A stretch of DNA of 64,000 nt, taken from contig NZ_JPOF01000006.1 of the NCBI RefSeq assembly GCF_000733755.1, positions 434,001 through 498,000 on the forward strand, in the 5' to 3' direction. This DNA comes from Lachnoclostridium phytofermentans. GTDB lineage: Bacteria > Bacillota > Clostridia > Lachnospirales > Lachnospiraceae. The notes beneath the pieces were generated by a model, which saw only the letters and a list, made by a program, of their open reading frames with translations, was not told where the DNA came from and did not search any database. A program made the translations under genes and the position numbers. Every line of letters starts with the position of its first letter. The stretch's first letter is position 1. Below, piece after piece: positions 10,606 through 20,259 of the stretch.

Positions 10606-11484
10606 TTATGATAATAATAGCAATTCTCTCTTTGCCAATTCAAGGCACCCTAAGATTCCTTGGTTATCGTTTAAGGTTGGAGCAACGATATAATTCTCGA
10701 TATCTCTTACTTCCTTGGTATCAATGTAACCATTCATTATCTTTTTATATTCTTCCCAAATGAGTGGATAAAGCTGTGTCTGATGCATTACACCTCCGCC
10801 TAACACTATCTTGTTTGGTGAAAGCATACAGGTATAGTTATACAGTGCTTGTGCAATATAATTAGCTTCTAATCTCCATACCTCTTCACAATCGCTTAAC
10901 TCAACTGCACTCTTTCCATAACGTTTCCCAATGGCTGGTCCAGCTGCTAATCCTTCTAAGCAATTTTTATGATAAGGACAACATCCTTCAAAAGTATCCT
11001 CTTCTTGTCTTTCGACGAGAATATGTCCAGCTTCTGGGTGTAACATTCCATGAAGTAATTGTCCATTGATATAGACTCCTACCCCTACTCCTGTTCCTAT
11101 CGTTATATATAGACTTACGTCTAATCCTTTTGTAATTCCATATGTAGCTTCACCTAATGCAGCTGCATTTACGTCGGTATCAAATCCAACTGGTACGTTT
11201 AGTTCCTGTTTCAAAACACCTAAAATATTATAATATCTCCACGATAACTTTGGCGTGGAGGTAATATAACCATACTGATCAGATGTTTTATTTAGATCGA
11301 CTGGACCAAAACATCCAACACCTATTGCTTCCACCTTAGCTGCTTTAAAAAACTCTATAATTTTAGGCATTGTTACTTCAGGGGTTTCCGTTGGAATACT
11401 AACACGCTCCATTATATTGCCATTTTCATCTCCAATAGCACATACCATCTTTGTACCGCCCGCCTCAAGTGCACCAATTTTCAT
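10606..11484 (-). CDS. ROK-family sugar kinase, fructokinase-like
   Basis: A 292-residue ROK kinase. The phosphate loop is at the start (G-A-L-E-A-G-G-T-K). The zinc site H-P-E-A-G-H-I followed by C-C-P-Y-H-K-N-C-L-E is of the kind found in ROK fructokinases (ScrK/GmuE type), and the catalytic Asp lies in F-D-T-D-V-N-A. It would phosphorylate fructose or a related hexose at entry to glycolysis. It stands alone 91 bp upstream of the response regulator gene; being in the same direction, the genes might share transcripts. Specificity for fructose is family inference. Confidence 0.88.
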   Translation of the reverse strand: MKIGALEAGGTKMVCAIGDENGNIMERVSIPTETPEVTMPKIIEFFKAAKVEAIGVGCFGPVDLNKTSDQYGYITSTPKLSWRYYNILGVLKQELNVPVGFDTDVNAAALGEATYGITKGLDVSLYITIGTGVGVGVYINGQLLHGMLHPEAGHILVERQEEDTFEGCCPYHKNCLEGLAAGPAIGKRYGKSAVELSDCEEVWRLEANYIAQALYNYTCMLSPNKIVLGGGVMHQTQLYPLIWEEYKKIMNGYIDTKEVRDIENYIVAPTLNDNQGILGCLELAKRELLLLS

Positions 11485-11696
11485 AATTAATTCTCCTCAC
11501 TATACAGATTTAAAAGTTGTTAAATTAATACTTATTTGTACTTTACCATAGTTTGTACTAGTCTCAACTTTTATAAGGCACATTATAGCATATAACTCTT
11601 CGTGGATTCAAATAGAATTCTTTATTACTAAAAATACCATTTTTATAAGCCAATATAATCCTATGAGAAGTAGCAAAAATAATAGTTTTGATTCAT

Positions 11697-11764
11697 GAAA
11701 ATAGCTCTGAATCTAGTAAAGTAGCGGGTTTCAACGGAACCCGCCCCAATATTTGACACAGAGC
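11697..11764. repeat. Nested inverted-repeat element, copy A
   Basis: An outer inverted repeat (AATAGCTCTGAATC against TTTGACACAGAGCC) encloses an inner GC-rich hairpin (GCGGGTT 11724-11730 with AACCCGC 11738-11744). A diverged second copy with the same outer arms lies at 25417-25483. No coding capacity is visible. It may be a dispersed stem-loop element. Confidence 0.5.
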
Positions 11765-11766
11765 CC

Positions 11767-11820
11767 GAAAAAAACAAATCTTTGCTTTTAGATGAAATAG
11801 TATCTAATAACAAAGATTTG
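11767..11820 (-). terminator. Terminator after the 93-residue protein gene
   Basis: CAAATCTTTG (11775-11784) and CAAAGATTTG (11811-11820) form a perfect 10-bp stem, with further pairing inside the loop (TAGATGAAATAGTATCTA). On the minus strand it is followed by seven U (11768-11774). Confidence 0.75.
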
Positions 11821-11866
11821 GTTTTCTTGCTAACATCTATTTAGGTTTTTATTTATACCAAACTAT

Positions 11867-12148
11867 CTAATCAACCTTATCTGTAATGGAATCGTATAAT
11901 TTCTTTGTTTTATCAACGACATTGTTCGTAAACTTCTCAACCTTCTTACCGGCAATGCGGCTGTTATAATAGACATCCTTGCCAAAGGAATCAGCGGCAT
12001 TTTCTATGCGCTCACATTTTTCTTTGGATATTCCTATTTTTTCTCCTGTCTTGCCAATAAATTCACCACTGTTTTTAGCAGCCACGCCTCCAGCTTTTAC
12101 AACATCTTCTGTTGCATTTTTTAATACCTTGCCAACCTTCGTTTTCAT
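11867..12148 (-). CDS. Small charged helical protein, unknown function
   Basis: A 93-residue Lys-rich soluble protein with alternating charged and Ala/Val positions (V-G-K-V-L-K-N-A-T-E-D-V-V-K-A-G-G-V-A-A-K-N-S-G-E-F). It has no signal peptide or membrane helix and looks like an amphipathic helical repeat protein. The SD AAGGCGGTG precedes the ATG, and a terminator follows. It lies 144 bp downstream of the Csp-like cluster on the same strand. I do not recognise a family. A coat-associated or stress role would be a guess. Confidence 0.75.
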   Translation of the reverse strand: MKTKVGKVLKNATEDVVKAGGVAAKNSGEFIGKTGEKIGISKEKCERIENAADSFGKDVYYNSRIAGKKVEKFTNNVVDKTKKLYDSITDKVD

Positions 12149-12292
12149 ACCACACCGCCTTTTTCATCTTAAAATGTAATAACCTAGTGTCACCGTTAGT
12201 TTAACCAAAGTCGATAGGGATATGCATTTAAGTAAGAAATTCGCTATTTTATATCAATAATAATCTTTTCATCCATTGAGAATTCTCATCCT

Positions 12293-13975
12293 CTATATCA
12301 CTAGTTTCTCAAAAACTCCATACAAATCTACCTTTCCATAACCCCATGTTCGGTTTGGATACTCTAAATTTGGATCCCGATAAGCACCTCGTATTAATAA
12401 TGCCTTAACTTCAATACCACTTAATGTCGTTAAATACCCTCTGATCACTGCCCATTCAAATAATAAGGCAGCAATACCTGTTGTAATCGCAGCTGCTGCT
12501 CCTGTTCCTGTCATAGCAACATAGCCATTGGTATTGGAGGGTGCCGTTATATTAGAACCAGGTGCCACAAAATCTGGTTTTATATCATACCTTCTCGTAT
12601 ATCCCTTACTAGAGAATATGGAAATCCCACCATCCTCTGTATTGTAGGAAGCAATTGTAATAGGATTGACCGAATTTCCTGGTGATGTAATCGTTGTATA
12701 AGGACTTGATTTCAAGAAATATGTTTCGTCTGAAATAATATCTCCAGCAGGAAGCCAAGCATTTAGCTCAGAATGAGTTCGATCCATATTAAAGTAACGG
12801 AATCGCCATAATCCACTTTGTGTATTTTGAAATCTAATCCAGATTAATTGATCCCCTGATTCTGCTTCTGATATAATATTATTCACACATACAATCGTTG
12901 GACCGAATATGAAACTATGTTCTCGTAACTGCCTGATGCCTGGAACTAGGTTGGAAATCTTTTCACCCGTTGGTGAGACAATCTCAAGTGATATTCTCTG
13001 AATTGGTTGAAGCCAGATTTCAATAAAAAAATTTTTATCAGTTTCTCCAACAATCAAATCAAATTCTTTAAATTCATCACTATCTTTTATCGCATCTGTG
13101 AAATGTCTTCTAGAATTTCCTTCGTTTCCAGCCGATATTATCGAACAGGTCCTTGGTAGGGCTGTTACAGTAGCCAAATAGTTACTTAATGGTCCAACAC
13201 CATCATGCCCTCCTTGGTTTGTACCTAAGGCAATACATATTACAATTGGCCTTTTCAATTGTTGCCCTACCTCCGTTACAAACTTAATCCCCATCATAAT
13301 ATCAGATTCTTGATAACATAATTTATCCGTAGATATTGAAAAAAACTCTTTGACAATATTCTTAGCCTGTTTTAATTTTACAACTACTAGTTCTGATAAA
13401 GGTGCTACGCCCGAAAAATCATTCTCTTCATCAATACTTCCAGCTACTATTCCAGCAATCATAGTACCATGACCGATTTCATCATCGGATGGTATTATTT
13501 CAAGGGGGGATGACTGTGTTAACGCGAGATTGATCTCTTCTTTGGTATAGATAGTACCATATGGGAAGTCTGGACTATCTCCCGATGTACTCTCCTCATT
13601 CAGTGTCTGATCCCAGATAGCTTGAATTTTCGAAGAATTATCAGCATATCGAAACGCAGGGTGTAGGTAGTTGATACCACTATCTATAATTCCGATTAAC
13701 ACACCAGCACCAAATAGTTCAAAGTTAGGATTATTCTGAATTCTCTTTACTCCTGTTACTTCTAATGCTACTGTTGATTCAAGAGAGTAACATGCTGGTA
13801 AATACGAGTAGTTTAAGTCATATAACTCACAAGGGTTTATTCTCCCTCTTGGGATATTAATGATAGAATAGCGAGCGTTAATCGTAGTTTTCGTTATACT
13901 ATTATCGATATTCTCTATTAATATATTGGGAACAATTAAGTCAAAATATTCTTCACTGATTAATTCATTTACCAT
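12293..13975 (-). CDS. Csp-like subtilase paralogue 4, predicted pseudoprotease
   Basis: A 560-residue S8 protein of the clostridial germination-protease (Csp) type: an N-terminal prodomain of about 85 residues, then the subtilase fold with a jelly-roll-like insertion before the last motif. The Asp motif I-I-D-S-G-I-N and the His motif G-H-G-T-M-I-A-G are intact, as is the oxyanion S-A-G-N-E-G. The Ser motif G-T-S is G-T-G (codon GGA near 12505), so it should not cleave peptides. In Clostridioides difficile the pseudoprotease CspC, also Ser-to-Gly, helps sense bile-salt germinants; a similar signalling role here is inference. It is the last of four paralogues, 217 bp after the third. Confidence 0.9.
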   Translation of the reverse strand: MVNELISEEYFDLIVPNILIENIDNSITKTTINARYSIINIPRGRINPCELYDLNYSYLPACYSLESTVALEVTGVKRIQNNPNFELFGAGVLIGIIDSGINYLHPAFRYADNSSKIQAIWDQTLNEESTSGDSPDFPYGTIYTKEEINLALTQSSPLEIIPSDDEIGHGTMIAGIVAGSIDEENDFSGVAPLSELVVVKLKQAKNIVKEFFSISTDKLCYQESDIMMGIKFVTEVGQQLKRPIVICIALGTNQGGHDGVGPLSNYLATVTALPRTCSIISAGNEGNSRRHFTDAIKDSDEFKEFDLIVGETDKNFFIEIWLQPIQRISLEIVSPTGEKISNLVPGIRQLREHSFIFGPTIVCVNNIISEAESGDQLIWIRFQNTQSGLWRFRYFNMDRTHSELNAWLPAGDIISDETYFLKSSPYTTITSPGNSVNPITIASYNTEDGGISIFSSKGYTRRYDIKPDFVAPGSNITAPSNTNGYVAMTGTGAAAAITTGIAALLFEWAVIRGYLTTLSGIEVKALLIRGAYRDPNLEYPNRTWGYGKVDLYGVFEKLVI

Positions 13976-14192
13976 ACATTTTTCCTACGCACTAACTTTA
14001 TATAAAATATGTATTTAGATCTTGTTCTATGTTACATATCTTAATAAAACAATAGCAATGTTCTGTTCCACTTAAATCTGTAATATTCCCCTTGCTCTTT
14101 TTTATACTAGATTCGTTATAATTTCTGATGAAATGTGTATGTCTCTAAACTTACGATAAACCAATTCATTAAGAATCAAATAACATAGTATT

Positions 14193-15881
14193 TTATATGA
14201 TTAACTTTTCAAATACCCCATACAAATCAACCTTACCAAATCCCCAACTTCTATTTGGATATTCTATAAATAAATCTCTTTTTGCTCCTCTAATTAAAAA
14301 GGTCTTAATTTCTACTCCTGTGATTCCTGTATAATATCCTCTCGTTATTGCCCAATCAAGTAAAAGTGCTACGATACCTGTAGTTACAGCAGCGGCGGCT
14401 CCCGTTCCTGAAGTATTTACAAATCCATTCTTTTTGCCAGGCGCTGTTAGCTCTGTACCAGGAGCAGCCAAATCGGGTTTAATTTCATTCGTTCTAGTAT
14501 AACCTTTACTTGAAAAAACAGAAATGCCACCTGCTAGAGTATCATAAGAACTTATCGTAATTGGTGCAACTCCATTGCCTGGTGAAGTTATTGTTGTAAA
14601 TGAATCAGACTGTATAAAATAGGTATCCTTTGATATTAAGCTTCCTGATGGTAACCATGCGTTATACTCTGCATTTATATTATCAATGTTATAAATTCGG
14701 AATTTCCAAAGTCCATTTTGAGCATTCTCAAATCTAAGCCAAATCAGCTGATCGCCAGATTCTGGAACAGTGGTAACGTTATTAACACATAAAATAGTCG
14801 GTCCAAATACAAAAGTGTGCCTGCTTGCCTGGCTAAATCCTGGTGTTAAATTCTCTATTCTTTCACCAGATGGAGATATGATATTAAGTGAAACTCTCAA
14901 AATAGGTTGTGCCCATATTTCTAAAAAGAATTTTTTGTCATTTACTCCGACATTTAATTCAAATTCTGTATATTCATCTCCACTTCTGACCATTCCAGAG
15001 TGATGTCTTCGAACATTACCCTCATTACCAGCACCAATCGTTACGCAGGTTCTTGGTAATTCGGAAAGATCATTCAGATAGACACTTAGTGCTCCTAATC
15101 CATCATGACCTCCTTGATTGGAACCTAATGCAATGCATATGGCTAATGGACGTTTTAATTGTTTCGCCACAGAATCAGCGTATTTTACACCCATCATAAT
15201 GTCGGATTCTTGATAACATAATTTATCCTCAGAAATGGATAAGAAGTCTTTCACTATATTTTTTGCTTCTTTTAATTTTACGACAACAAATTCCGCCAAA
15301 GGAGCTACACCCGAAAAGTTACTTGCTTTGACTGCACTTCCACCTGCAATCCCTGCAATTGCAGTTCCATGACCATACACATCATCCGTAGGTACTACTT
15401 CTAATGGGTACGGTTGCCGTAAAGCATTATTAATTTCCTCTCTTGTAAAAAATGTTCCATAAGGAAATTCTGGATTGATTTCTTGAGGATCATCGCTATT
15501 TATTGTTTGATCCCATAAATTAGCAATTCTTGAAGTGTTATCATTATATAAAAACGCAGGATGAAGATAATTAATACCACTATCAATAATACCAATTAAA
15601 ACTCCAGTACCCATAAGAGCTAAATTAGGATTTTTTTGAACTCTATTTACGCCTGTTTCTTCTAGTACATATGTGGATTCTAATGTATAACACGCTGGTA
15701 TATAAGAATAACTAATCCCATTATAATCACATTTGTTAACTCTTTCATAAGGTATGTGAATGATAGAATATCTGTTGTTTACTTTTGTAATTGTTATATT
15801 TTGATCCACATCTTGTAATCTATAATTAGGTACTAGCAAATCAAAATAATTTTCGCTTATAAATACGTTATCCATATTCAA
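14193..15881 (-). CDS. Csp-like subtilase paralogue 3, predicted pseudoprotease
   Basis: A 562-residue Csp-type subtilase with the same layout as its neighbours. Asp (I-I-D-S-G-I-N-Y-L-H-P), His (Y-G-H-G-T-A-I-A-G) and Asn (G-A-G-N-E-G-N-V-R-R-H) motifs are kept. The nucleophile motif reads S-G-T-G-A-A-A-A, Gly for Ser, verified in the codons around 14400. The C-terminus W-G-F-G-K-V-D-L-Y-G-V-F-E-K-L matches its paralogues closely. It lies 73 bp downstream of paralogue 2. It lacks a classical signal peptide, as expected for Csp proteins made in the forespore. A second Met (codon 3) is an alternative start. Confidence 0.9.
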   Translation of the reverse strand: MNMDNVFISENYFDLLVPNYRLQDVDQNITITKVNNRYSIIHIPYERVNKCDYNGISYSYIPACYTLESTYVLEETGVNRVQKNPNLALMGTGVLIGIIDSGINYLHPAFLYNDNTSRIANLWDQTINSDDPQEINPEFPYGTFFTREEINNALRQPYPLEVVPTDDVYGHGTAIAGIAGGSAVKASNFSGVAPLAEFVVVKLKEAKNIVKDFLSISEDKLCYQESDIMMGVKYADSVAKQLKRPLAICIALGSNQGGHDGLGALSVYLNDLSELPRTCVTIGAGNEGNVRRHHSGMVRSGDEYTEFELNVGVNDKKFFLEIWAQPILRVSLNIISPSGERIENLTPGFSQASRHTFVFGPTILCVNNVTTVPESGDQLIWLRFENAQNGLWKFRIYNIDNINAEYNAWLPSGSLISKDTYFIQSDSFTTITSPGNGVAPITISSYDTLAGGISVFSSKGYTRTNEIKPDLAAPGTELTAPGKKNGFVNTSGTGAAAAVTTGIVALLLDWAITRGYYTGITGVEIKTFLIRGAKRDLFIEYPNRSWGFGKVDLYGVFEKLII

Positions 15882-15954
15882 ACCTTCTAAGGTATTTATA
15901 ATAAAGTATGATACAAAATTAGCATCTATGAGATTTCTTTCTCGTTTCTAACTC

Positions 15955-17643
15955 TTATATGATAAGCTTTTCAAATACCCCATAAAGATCAACCTTACCA
16001 TATCCCCAATATCTATTTGGATACTCTTCATATGGTTCTCGCCTTGCGCCACGAATTAATAAAGTTTTTACTTCCCTACCTGTAATGTATGTGTAATTTC
16101 CACGTACTATTGCCCACTCAAGAAGCAGCGCTACTGCCCCACTTGTAAGAGCTGTAGCAGCCCCTGTTCCAGAAGCAACTACATAACCAGTTGTATTCGA
16201 TGGAGCCTTTAAATCAGTCCCTGGAGCTGCTAAATCAGGTTTCACTTCACCTTTTCTAGTAAAGCCTATTCCAGAGAAATAAGAGATACCTCCTTCCAAA
16301 GTGTTATAGGATGTTATCGTAATTGGTGCGACTGCATTCCCTGGCGAAGTTATTGTTGTTTCGGGGTCTGCTTGTAAAAAATACGTGTTATCTGAGATGA
16401 TATCTCCTGCTGGAAGCCATGCATTTATCACCGAACTTGTATTATCTATATTATTATAGCGAAATTTCCAAAGCCCACTTTGGGCATTATCAAATCGTAG
16501 CCATACTAATTGGGTACCAGATTCTGAAACCGTAGCAATATTATTGATACAAATCACGGTAGGGCTAAGTACAAAGGTATATCTTCTAGATTGCCTTATC
16601 GCTGGATTCGTAGTACTAATCTTTTCTCCTGATGGTGAAGTAATCTCAAGTGAGATACGCTGAATTGGTTCTAACCAAATTTCAATAAAAAATTTTTTAT
16701 CATTTTCTCCAACGACAATTTCAAATTCTTTATAGGTATCTTCTGACCTAATATTATCCGAATAATGTCTTTGCGCATTCCCCTCATTTCCAGCACATAC
16801 AACTACACAGGTTTGTGGTAGACCTGTAATATTTCCTAAATATGTACTAAGTGAACCTAAGCCATCATGAGCTCCTTGACTTGTACCAAGGGCAATACAA
16901 AGGACGATAGGACGTTTTAGTTCTCTTACAATAGACTCTATAAATTTAACTCCTAGCATAACATCTGATTCTTGATAACAAATTGCATCCTCGGGGATCG
17001 AAAAAAATTTCTTCATAATAATTTTTGCCTGTTTTAATTTAACAACCACTAATTCAGACAAGGGTGCTGCTCCTGTAAAATTACTACTCTTGTCAATACT
17101 ACCTGCAGCTATGCCTGCAATTGCTGTCCCATGGCCAATTTCGTCATTGGTAGGTACCACATCTAATGGGTTTGGTTGTAGCAGTGCACGATTTATATCT
17201 TCCCTAGAATAGACTGTTCCATAAGGAAATGTCTCATTCACCGGAGCATTTTCATCTGTTATTGTCTGATCCCAAATCGTATAAATTCTAGTACTCTTAT
17301 CATTATACAAAAAAGCAGGATGTTGATAATTTATTCCACAATCAATAATCCCGATTAGAGTTCCCGTCCCATATAAAGAAAAATTAGGATTTGTTTGAAT
17401 CTTCGTAACGCCGATTTGTTCTAACGCTATACTTGACTGCAATGTAAATATAGAAGGAAAATTTGAGTAATTAAATACTCCAAGATTGCAAAAATCAATC
17501 CTATCACGCGGAATATTCGCTATTGAGTGTTTTGGGTTAACATAAGTTACACTGGTTCCGCTTTCTAATGAGTCTACTAGTCGATTAGGTATGATGATAT
17601 CCATATAGTCTTCACTAACAAATTTATTCGCCATAAAGTCCAC
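15955..17643 (-). CDS. Csp-like subtilase paralogue 2, predicted pseudoprotease
   Basis: A 562-residue Csp-type subtilase. The Asp motif is I-I-D-C-G-I-N-Y-Q-H-P, with an unusual Cys after Asp, the His motif I-G-H-G-T-A-I-A-G is intact and the oxyanion Asn is in C-A-G-N-E-G. The nucleophile position is Gly (A-S-G-T-G-A-A-T-A). It begins 2 bp after the stop of paralogue 1, so the pair is surely co-transcribed and probably translationally coupled. Of the four it has the most divergent N-terminal prodomain. Confidence 0.9.
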   Translation of the reverse strand: MDFMANKFVSEDYMDIIIPNRLVDSLESGTSVTYVNPKHSIANIPRDRIDFCNLGVFNYSNFPSIFTLQSSIALEQIGVTKIQTNPNFSLYGTGTLIGIIDCGINYQHPAFLYNDKSTRIYTIWDQTITDENAPVNETFPYGTVYSREDINRALLQPNPLDVVPTNDEIGHGTAIAGIAAGSIDKSSNFTGAAPLSELVVVKLKQAKIIMKKFFSIPEDAICYQESDVMLGVKFIESIVRELKRPIVLCIALGTSQGAHDGLGSLSTYLGNITGLPQTCVVVCAGNEGNAQRHYSDNIRSEDTYKEFEIVVGENDKKFFIEIWLEPIQRISLEITSPSGEKISTTNPAIRQSRRYTFVLSPTVICINNIATVSESGTQLVWLRFDNAQSGLWKFRYNNIDNTSSVINAWLPAGDIISDNTYFLQADPETTITSPGNAVAPITITSYNTLEGGISYFSGIGFTRKGEVKPDLAAPGTDLKAPSNTTGYVVASGTGAATALTSGAVALLLEWAIVRGNYTYITGREVKTLLIRGARREPYEEYPNRYWGYGKVDLYGVFEKLII

Positions 17644-17645
17644 CT

Positions 17646-19325
17646 TTAGATAGTTAACTTTTCAAATGCTCCATATAAATCAATCTGTCCATATCCCCAT
17701 GTTCTATTCGGGTTATCCATATACAAGTCTCTTCTTGCTCCACGTATTAGAAATGTTTTAATTTCACTCCCCGACATGTCAGTATAATTTCCTTTTAAGA
17801 TAGCCCATTCTAGCATCAGCGCAACTACTCCAGTAGATAAAGCAGCCGCTGCACCAGTTCCTGAAACAGTAACATACCCTTCTTTATTAGAAGGACACGT
17901 AATAAAGGTCCCAGGAGCAGCTAAGTCAGGTTTAATAACATCCTTTCTCGTATAACCTTTACTAGAAAATGTCGCTATTCCACCTTCTAAAGTGTCGTAA
18001 GCAGTAATTGTTATAGGTGCATATGCACTCCCTGGTGCAGTAATTGTCAAATAAGAATCTGATTGTACAAAAAATGTTTCCTTAGAAATTAAATCTCCAG
18101 AAGGTAGCCACGCATTAAAATCTGAACCAGTTTCATCAATATTATTTAATCGAATCATCCACAATCCACTTTGTGTATTCTCAAATCGAATTAATATTAA
18201 TTGATCTCCAGATTCCGATTCTGTTGATATATTATTAATGCACACCTTCGTTGCTCCAAAAATGAAGTTATATTTTTTTAACTGTCGTATTCCTGGTGAC
18301 ACATTACTCACCTTTTCTCCAGTAGGAGAAGTTATTTCAATGGATAGGCGCTGGATTGGATGCATCCAGATTTCCATACATATACTTTTATCTCTCTCGC
18401 CAACTTTTAATTCAAATTCCTTAAACTTATCTTCTTTCTTTATAATACCTAAAAAATGCCTTTTTAGATTTCCTTCATTACCAGCACTTACTACAACGCA
18501 GAAGTGAGGCGATCTACTAATATCATTCAAGTAATAACTAAGCGGTCCTAACCCATCGTCTCCACCTTGACTTGATCCTAGTGCAATGCAGAGTACTAGT
18601 GGACGATTTAACCTATTAGCAATTGACAATACATACTTAATTCCCATCATAAGATCAGATTTTTGATAGCATATAGCTTCTTCCGAGACTGAAAAGAATT
18701 TTTTTACAACACTTTTTGCTTGCTTAAGTTTCACGACAATTAGCTCAGATAAAGGTGCTACCCCTTGGAAATTATTTTCTTTGTCCTCACTGCCAATCGC
18801 AATTCCGGCAATCGCTGTTCCATGACCATTATCATCTGTGCTTGGTACAACTTCGAGAGGATTTTCCTGTTCTAGTGCATTATTGATATTCTCTTTTGAA
18901 TAAAATGTACCATACGGAAATTGCTCATTCACTGGTTCATCTTCGTTAAATATAGTCTGATCCCAGATAGAATATACCTTCGTCGTATTATCTTTATGTA
19001 AAAAAGCCTTATGTAGATAGTTGATTCCAGTATCAATTACTGCTACCAATACACCTGCACCATAAAGCCCTAGATTAGGATTACTCTGAACCTTTTTTAC
19101 TCCTAATTTTTCTAAACTTATCGTAGAATCAAGCGTATAGCAGGTTGGAAAATAGGAGTAACTAAATCCATTAAAACTACAAAAATCAATTTCGTCTACA
19201 GGTACATGAAGAATACTATGCCTTATATTTACATTAATTGCAGCCCCAGTAGTATCATATTCATCCAACAAAATGTTAGGGATGATTAAATCCATATATT
19301 TTTCACTATAAAATTTATTCTCCAT
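17646..19325 (-). CDS. Csp-like subtilase paralogue 1, predicted pseudoprotease
   Basis: A 559-residue first gene of the tandem cluster. The Asp motif is V-I-D-T-G-I-N-Y-L-H-K, the His motif N-G-H-G-T-A-I-A-G, the oxyanion Asn in S-A-G-N-E-G, and the nucleophile is again replaced (V-S-G-T-G-A-A-A-A, codons near 17860). Length and domain order match CspB/CspC. No SleC-like cortex hydrolase or catalytically intact Csp partner is in the window. The divergent neighbour is ferritin, and the 190 bp between them must hold both promoters. Confidence 0.9.
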   Translation of the reverse strand: MENKFYSEKYMDLIIPNILLDEYDTTGAAINVNIRHSILHVPVDEIDFCSFNGFSYSYFPTCYTLDSTISLEKLGVKKVQSNPNLGLYGAGVLVAVIDTGINYLHKAFLHKDNTTKVYSIWDQTIFNEDEPVNEQFPYGTFYSKENINNALEQENPLEVVPSTDDNGHGTAIAGIAIGSEDKENNFQGVAPLSELIVVKLKQAKSVVKKFFSVSEEAICYQKSDLMMGIKYVLSIANRLNRPLVLCIALGSSQGGDDGLGPLSYYLNDISRSPHFCVVVSAGNEGNLKRHFLGIIKKEDKFKEFELKVGERDKSICMEIWMHPIQRLSIEITSPTGEKVSNVSPGIRQLKKYNFIFGATKVCINNISTESESGDQLILIRFENTQSGLWMIRLNNIDETGSDFNAWLPSGDLISKETFFVQSDSYLTITAPGSAYAPITITAYDTLEGGIATFSSKGYTRKDVIKPDLAAPGTFITCPSNKEGYVTVSGTGAAAALSTGVVALMLEWAILKGNYTDMSGSEIKTFLIRGARRDLYMDNPNRTWGYGQIDLYGAFEKLTI

Positions 19326-19460
19326 AACTAGTCCTCTAACCCTTTTATATCAGCATATGATGTGGTCTTTTATTCTATGTTACCAATAAATGTTTCATCT
19401 AAATGTATTTCAATAGGAAACAGATATAAATAAGCTACCTGAATTTATGAGAAATACATC

Positions 19461-19488
19461 TTGTTTAATTTTGCCAAAATGATATAAT
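19461..19488 (+). promoter_or_regulatory. Promoter of the ferritin gene
   Basis: TTGTTT (19461-19466), a 16-nt spacer and a perfect TATAAT (19483-19488) precede ferritin by 29 nt, followed by the SD AAAGGAGG. This fits a housekeeping sigma factor. Confidence 0.65.
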
Positions 19489-19517
19489 AAGAATACCAAT
19501 GAAAAGGAGGTAATCAT

Positions 19518-20030
19518 ATGGAAAATAAAAAAGTTAGCAACTTATTGAATGATCAAGTGAAAAAAGAATTTTATTCTGCTTATTTATACTTAGACATGTC
19601 AAATTACTATACAGAGCAAGGGCTAGACGGTTTTGCAAATTGGTTCAAAGTTCAAGCTCAAGAAGAAAGAGACCACGCAATGCTTTTTATGCAATATATG
19701 CAAAATAATAACTTAAAGGTGACACTTCAAACGATTGATTCTCCAGTAAAAGAGTACGCTAGTGCTATGGAACCATTAAAAGCAAGCTTAGAGCATGAAC
19801 AATATGTAACAGAATCCATCCATCTCATCTATGATGCTGCATTCTCAGTGAAAGATTTCCGTACAATGCAGTTTCTTGATTGGTTTATCAAGGAACAAGG
19901 GGAAGAAGAGAAGAACGCTACCGATTTGATTCGAAAAATGGAACTTTACGGTGACGACTCAAAGAGCCTCTATATGTTAGATCAGGAATTAGCTACTCGA
20001 ATTTACGCTGCTCCAACTTTAGTACTATAG
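19518..20030 (+). CDS. ftnA: Ferritin, iron-storage protein
   Basis: A 170-residue bacterial non-haem ferritin. All ferroxidase ligands of the FtnA type are present: Glu17, Glu50, His53, Glu94, Gln127, with Glu130 as the third-site ligand. It should form a 24-mer shell in the cytoplasm that oxidises Fe(II) and stores Fe(III), limiting Fenton chemistry. It is monocistronic, with a good promoter and a perfect 20-bp terminator. Peroxide-defence genes lie convergently just downstream. Confidence 0.96.
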   Translation: MENKKVSNLLNDQVKKEFYSAYLYLDMSNYYTEQGLDGFANWFKVQAQEERDHAMLFMQYMQNNNLKVTLQTIDSPVKEYASAMEPLKASLEHEQYVTESIHLIYDAAFSVKDFRTMQFLDWFIKEQGEEEKNATDLIRKMELYGDDSKSLYMLDQELATRIYAAPTLVL

Positions 20031-20117
20031 CAAACTAATCTATGAGCTTTTAAGCTATGATGGTTTCTTTTTCAAAAATCTAAAAATAATAAATTCTATA
20101 AACTTAATCATTCAAGT

Positions 20118-20162
20118 AAAAAACCACAAGGAATTCATTATCTGAATTCCTTGTGGTTTTTT
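20118..20162. terminator. Bidirectional terminator between ferritin and bcp
   Basis: A perfect 20-bp inverted repeat with a TTATC loop (arms 20118-20137 and 20143-20162) has A6 and T6 at the outer ends, so it can terminate both convergent transcripts. Confidence 0.92.
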
Positions 20163-20259
20163 CTATTCTTAAATCTTATGAATTAATCCTATGAATAAGC
20201 AGGATACATTTTGACATTATTATGTCTTTCTTTCAATAAAGAAAGATAGAATTTTTTAA

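Noticed and set aside
14770-15003. Plus-strand ORFs opposite the Csp-like genes
   Set aside because: Similar shadow ORFs appear in the same place in the paralogues (for example 18238-18507) because the sense strand is conserved; there is no SD.
19380-19420. Sporulation sigma-K/G-like box CATAGAATA before the Csp-like cluster
   Set aside because: A -10-like match exists, but no correctly spaced -35 element was found.
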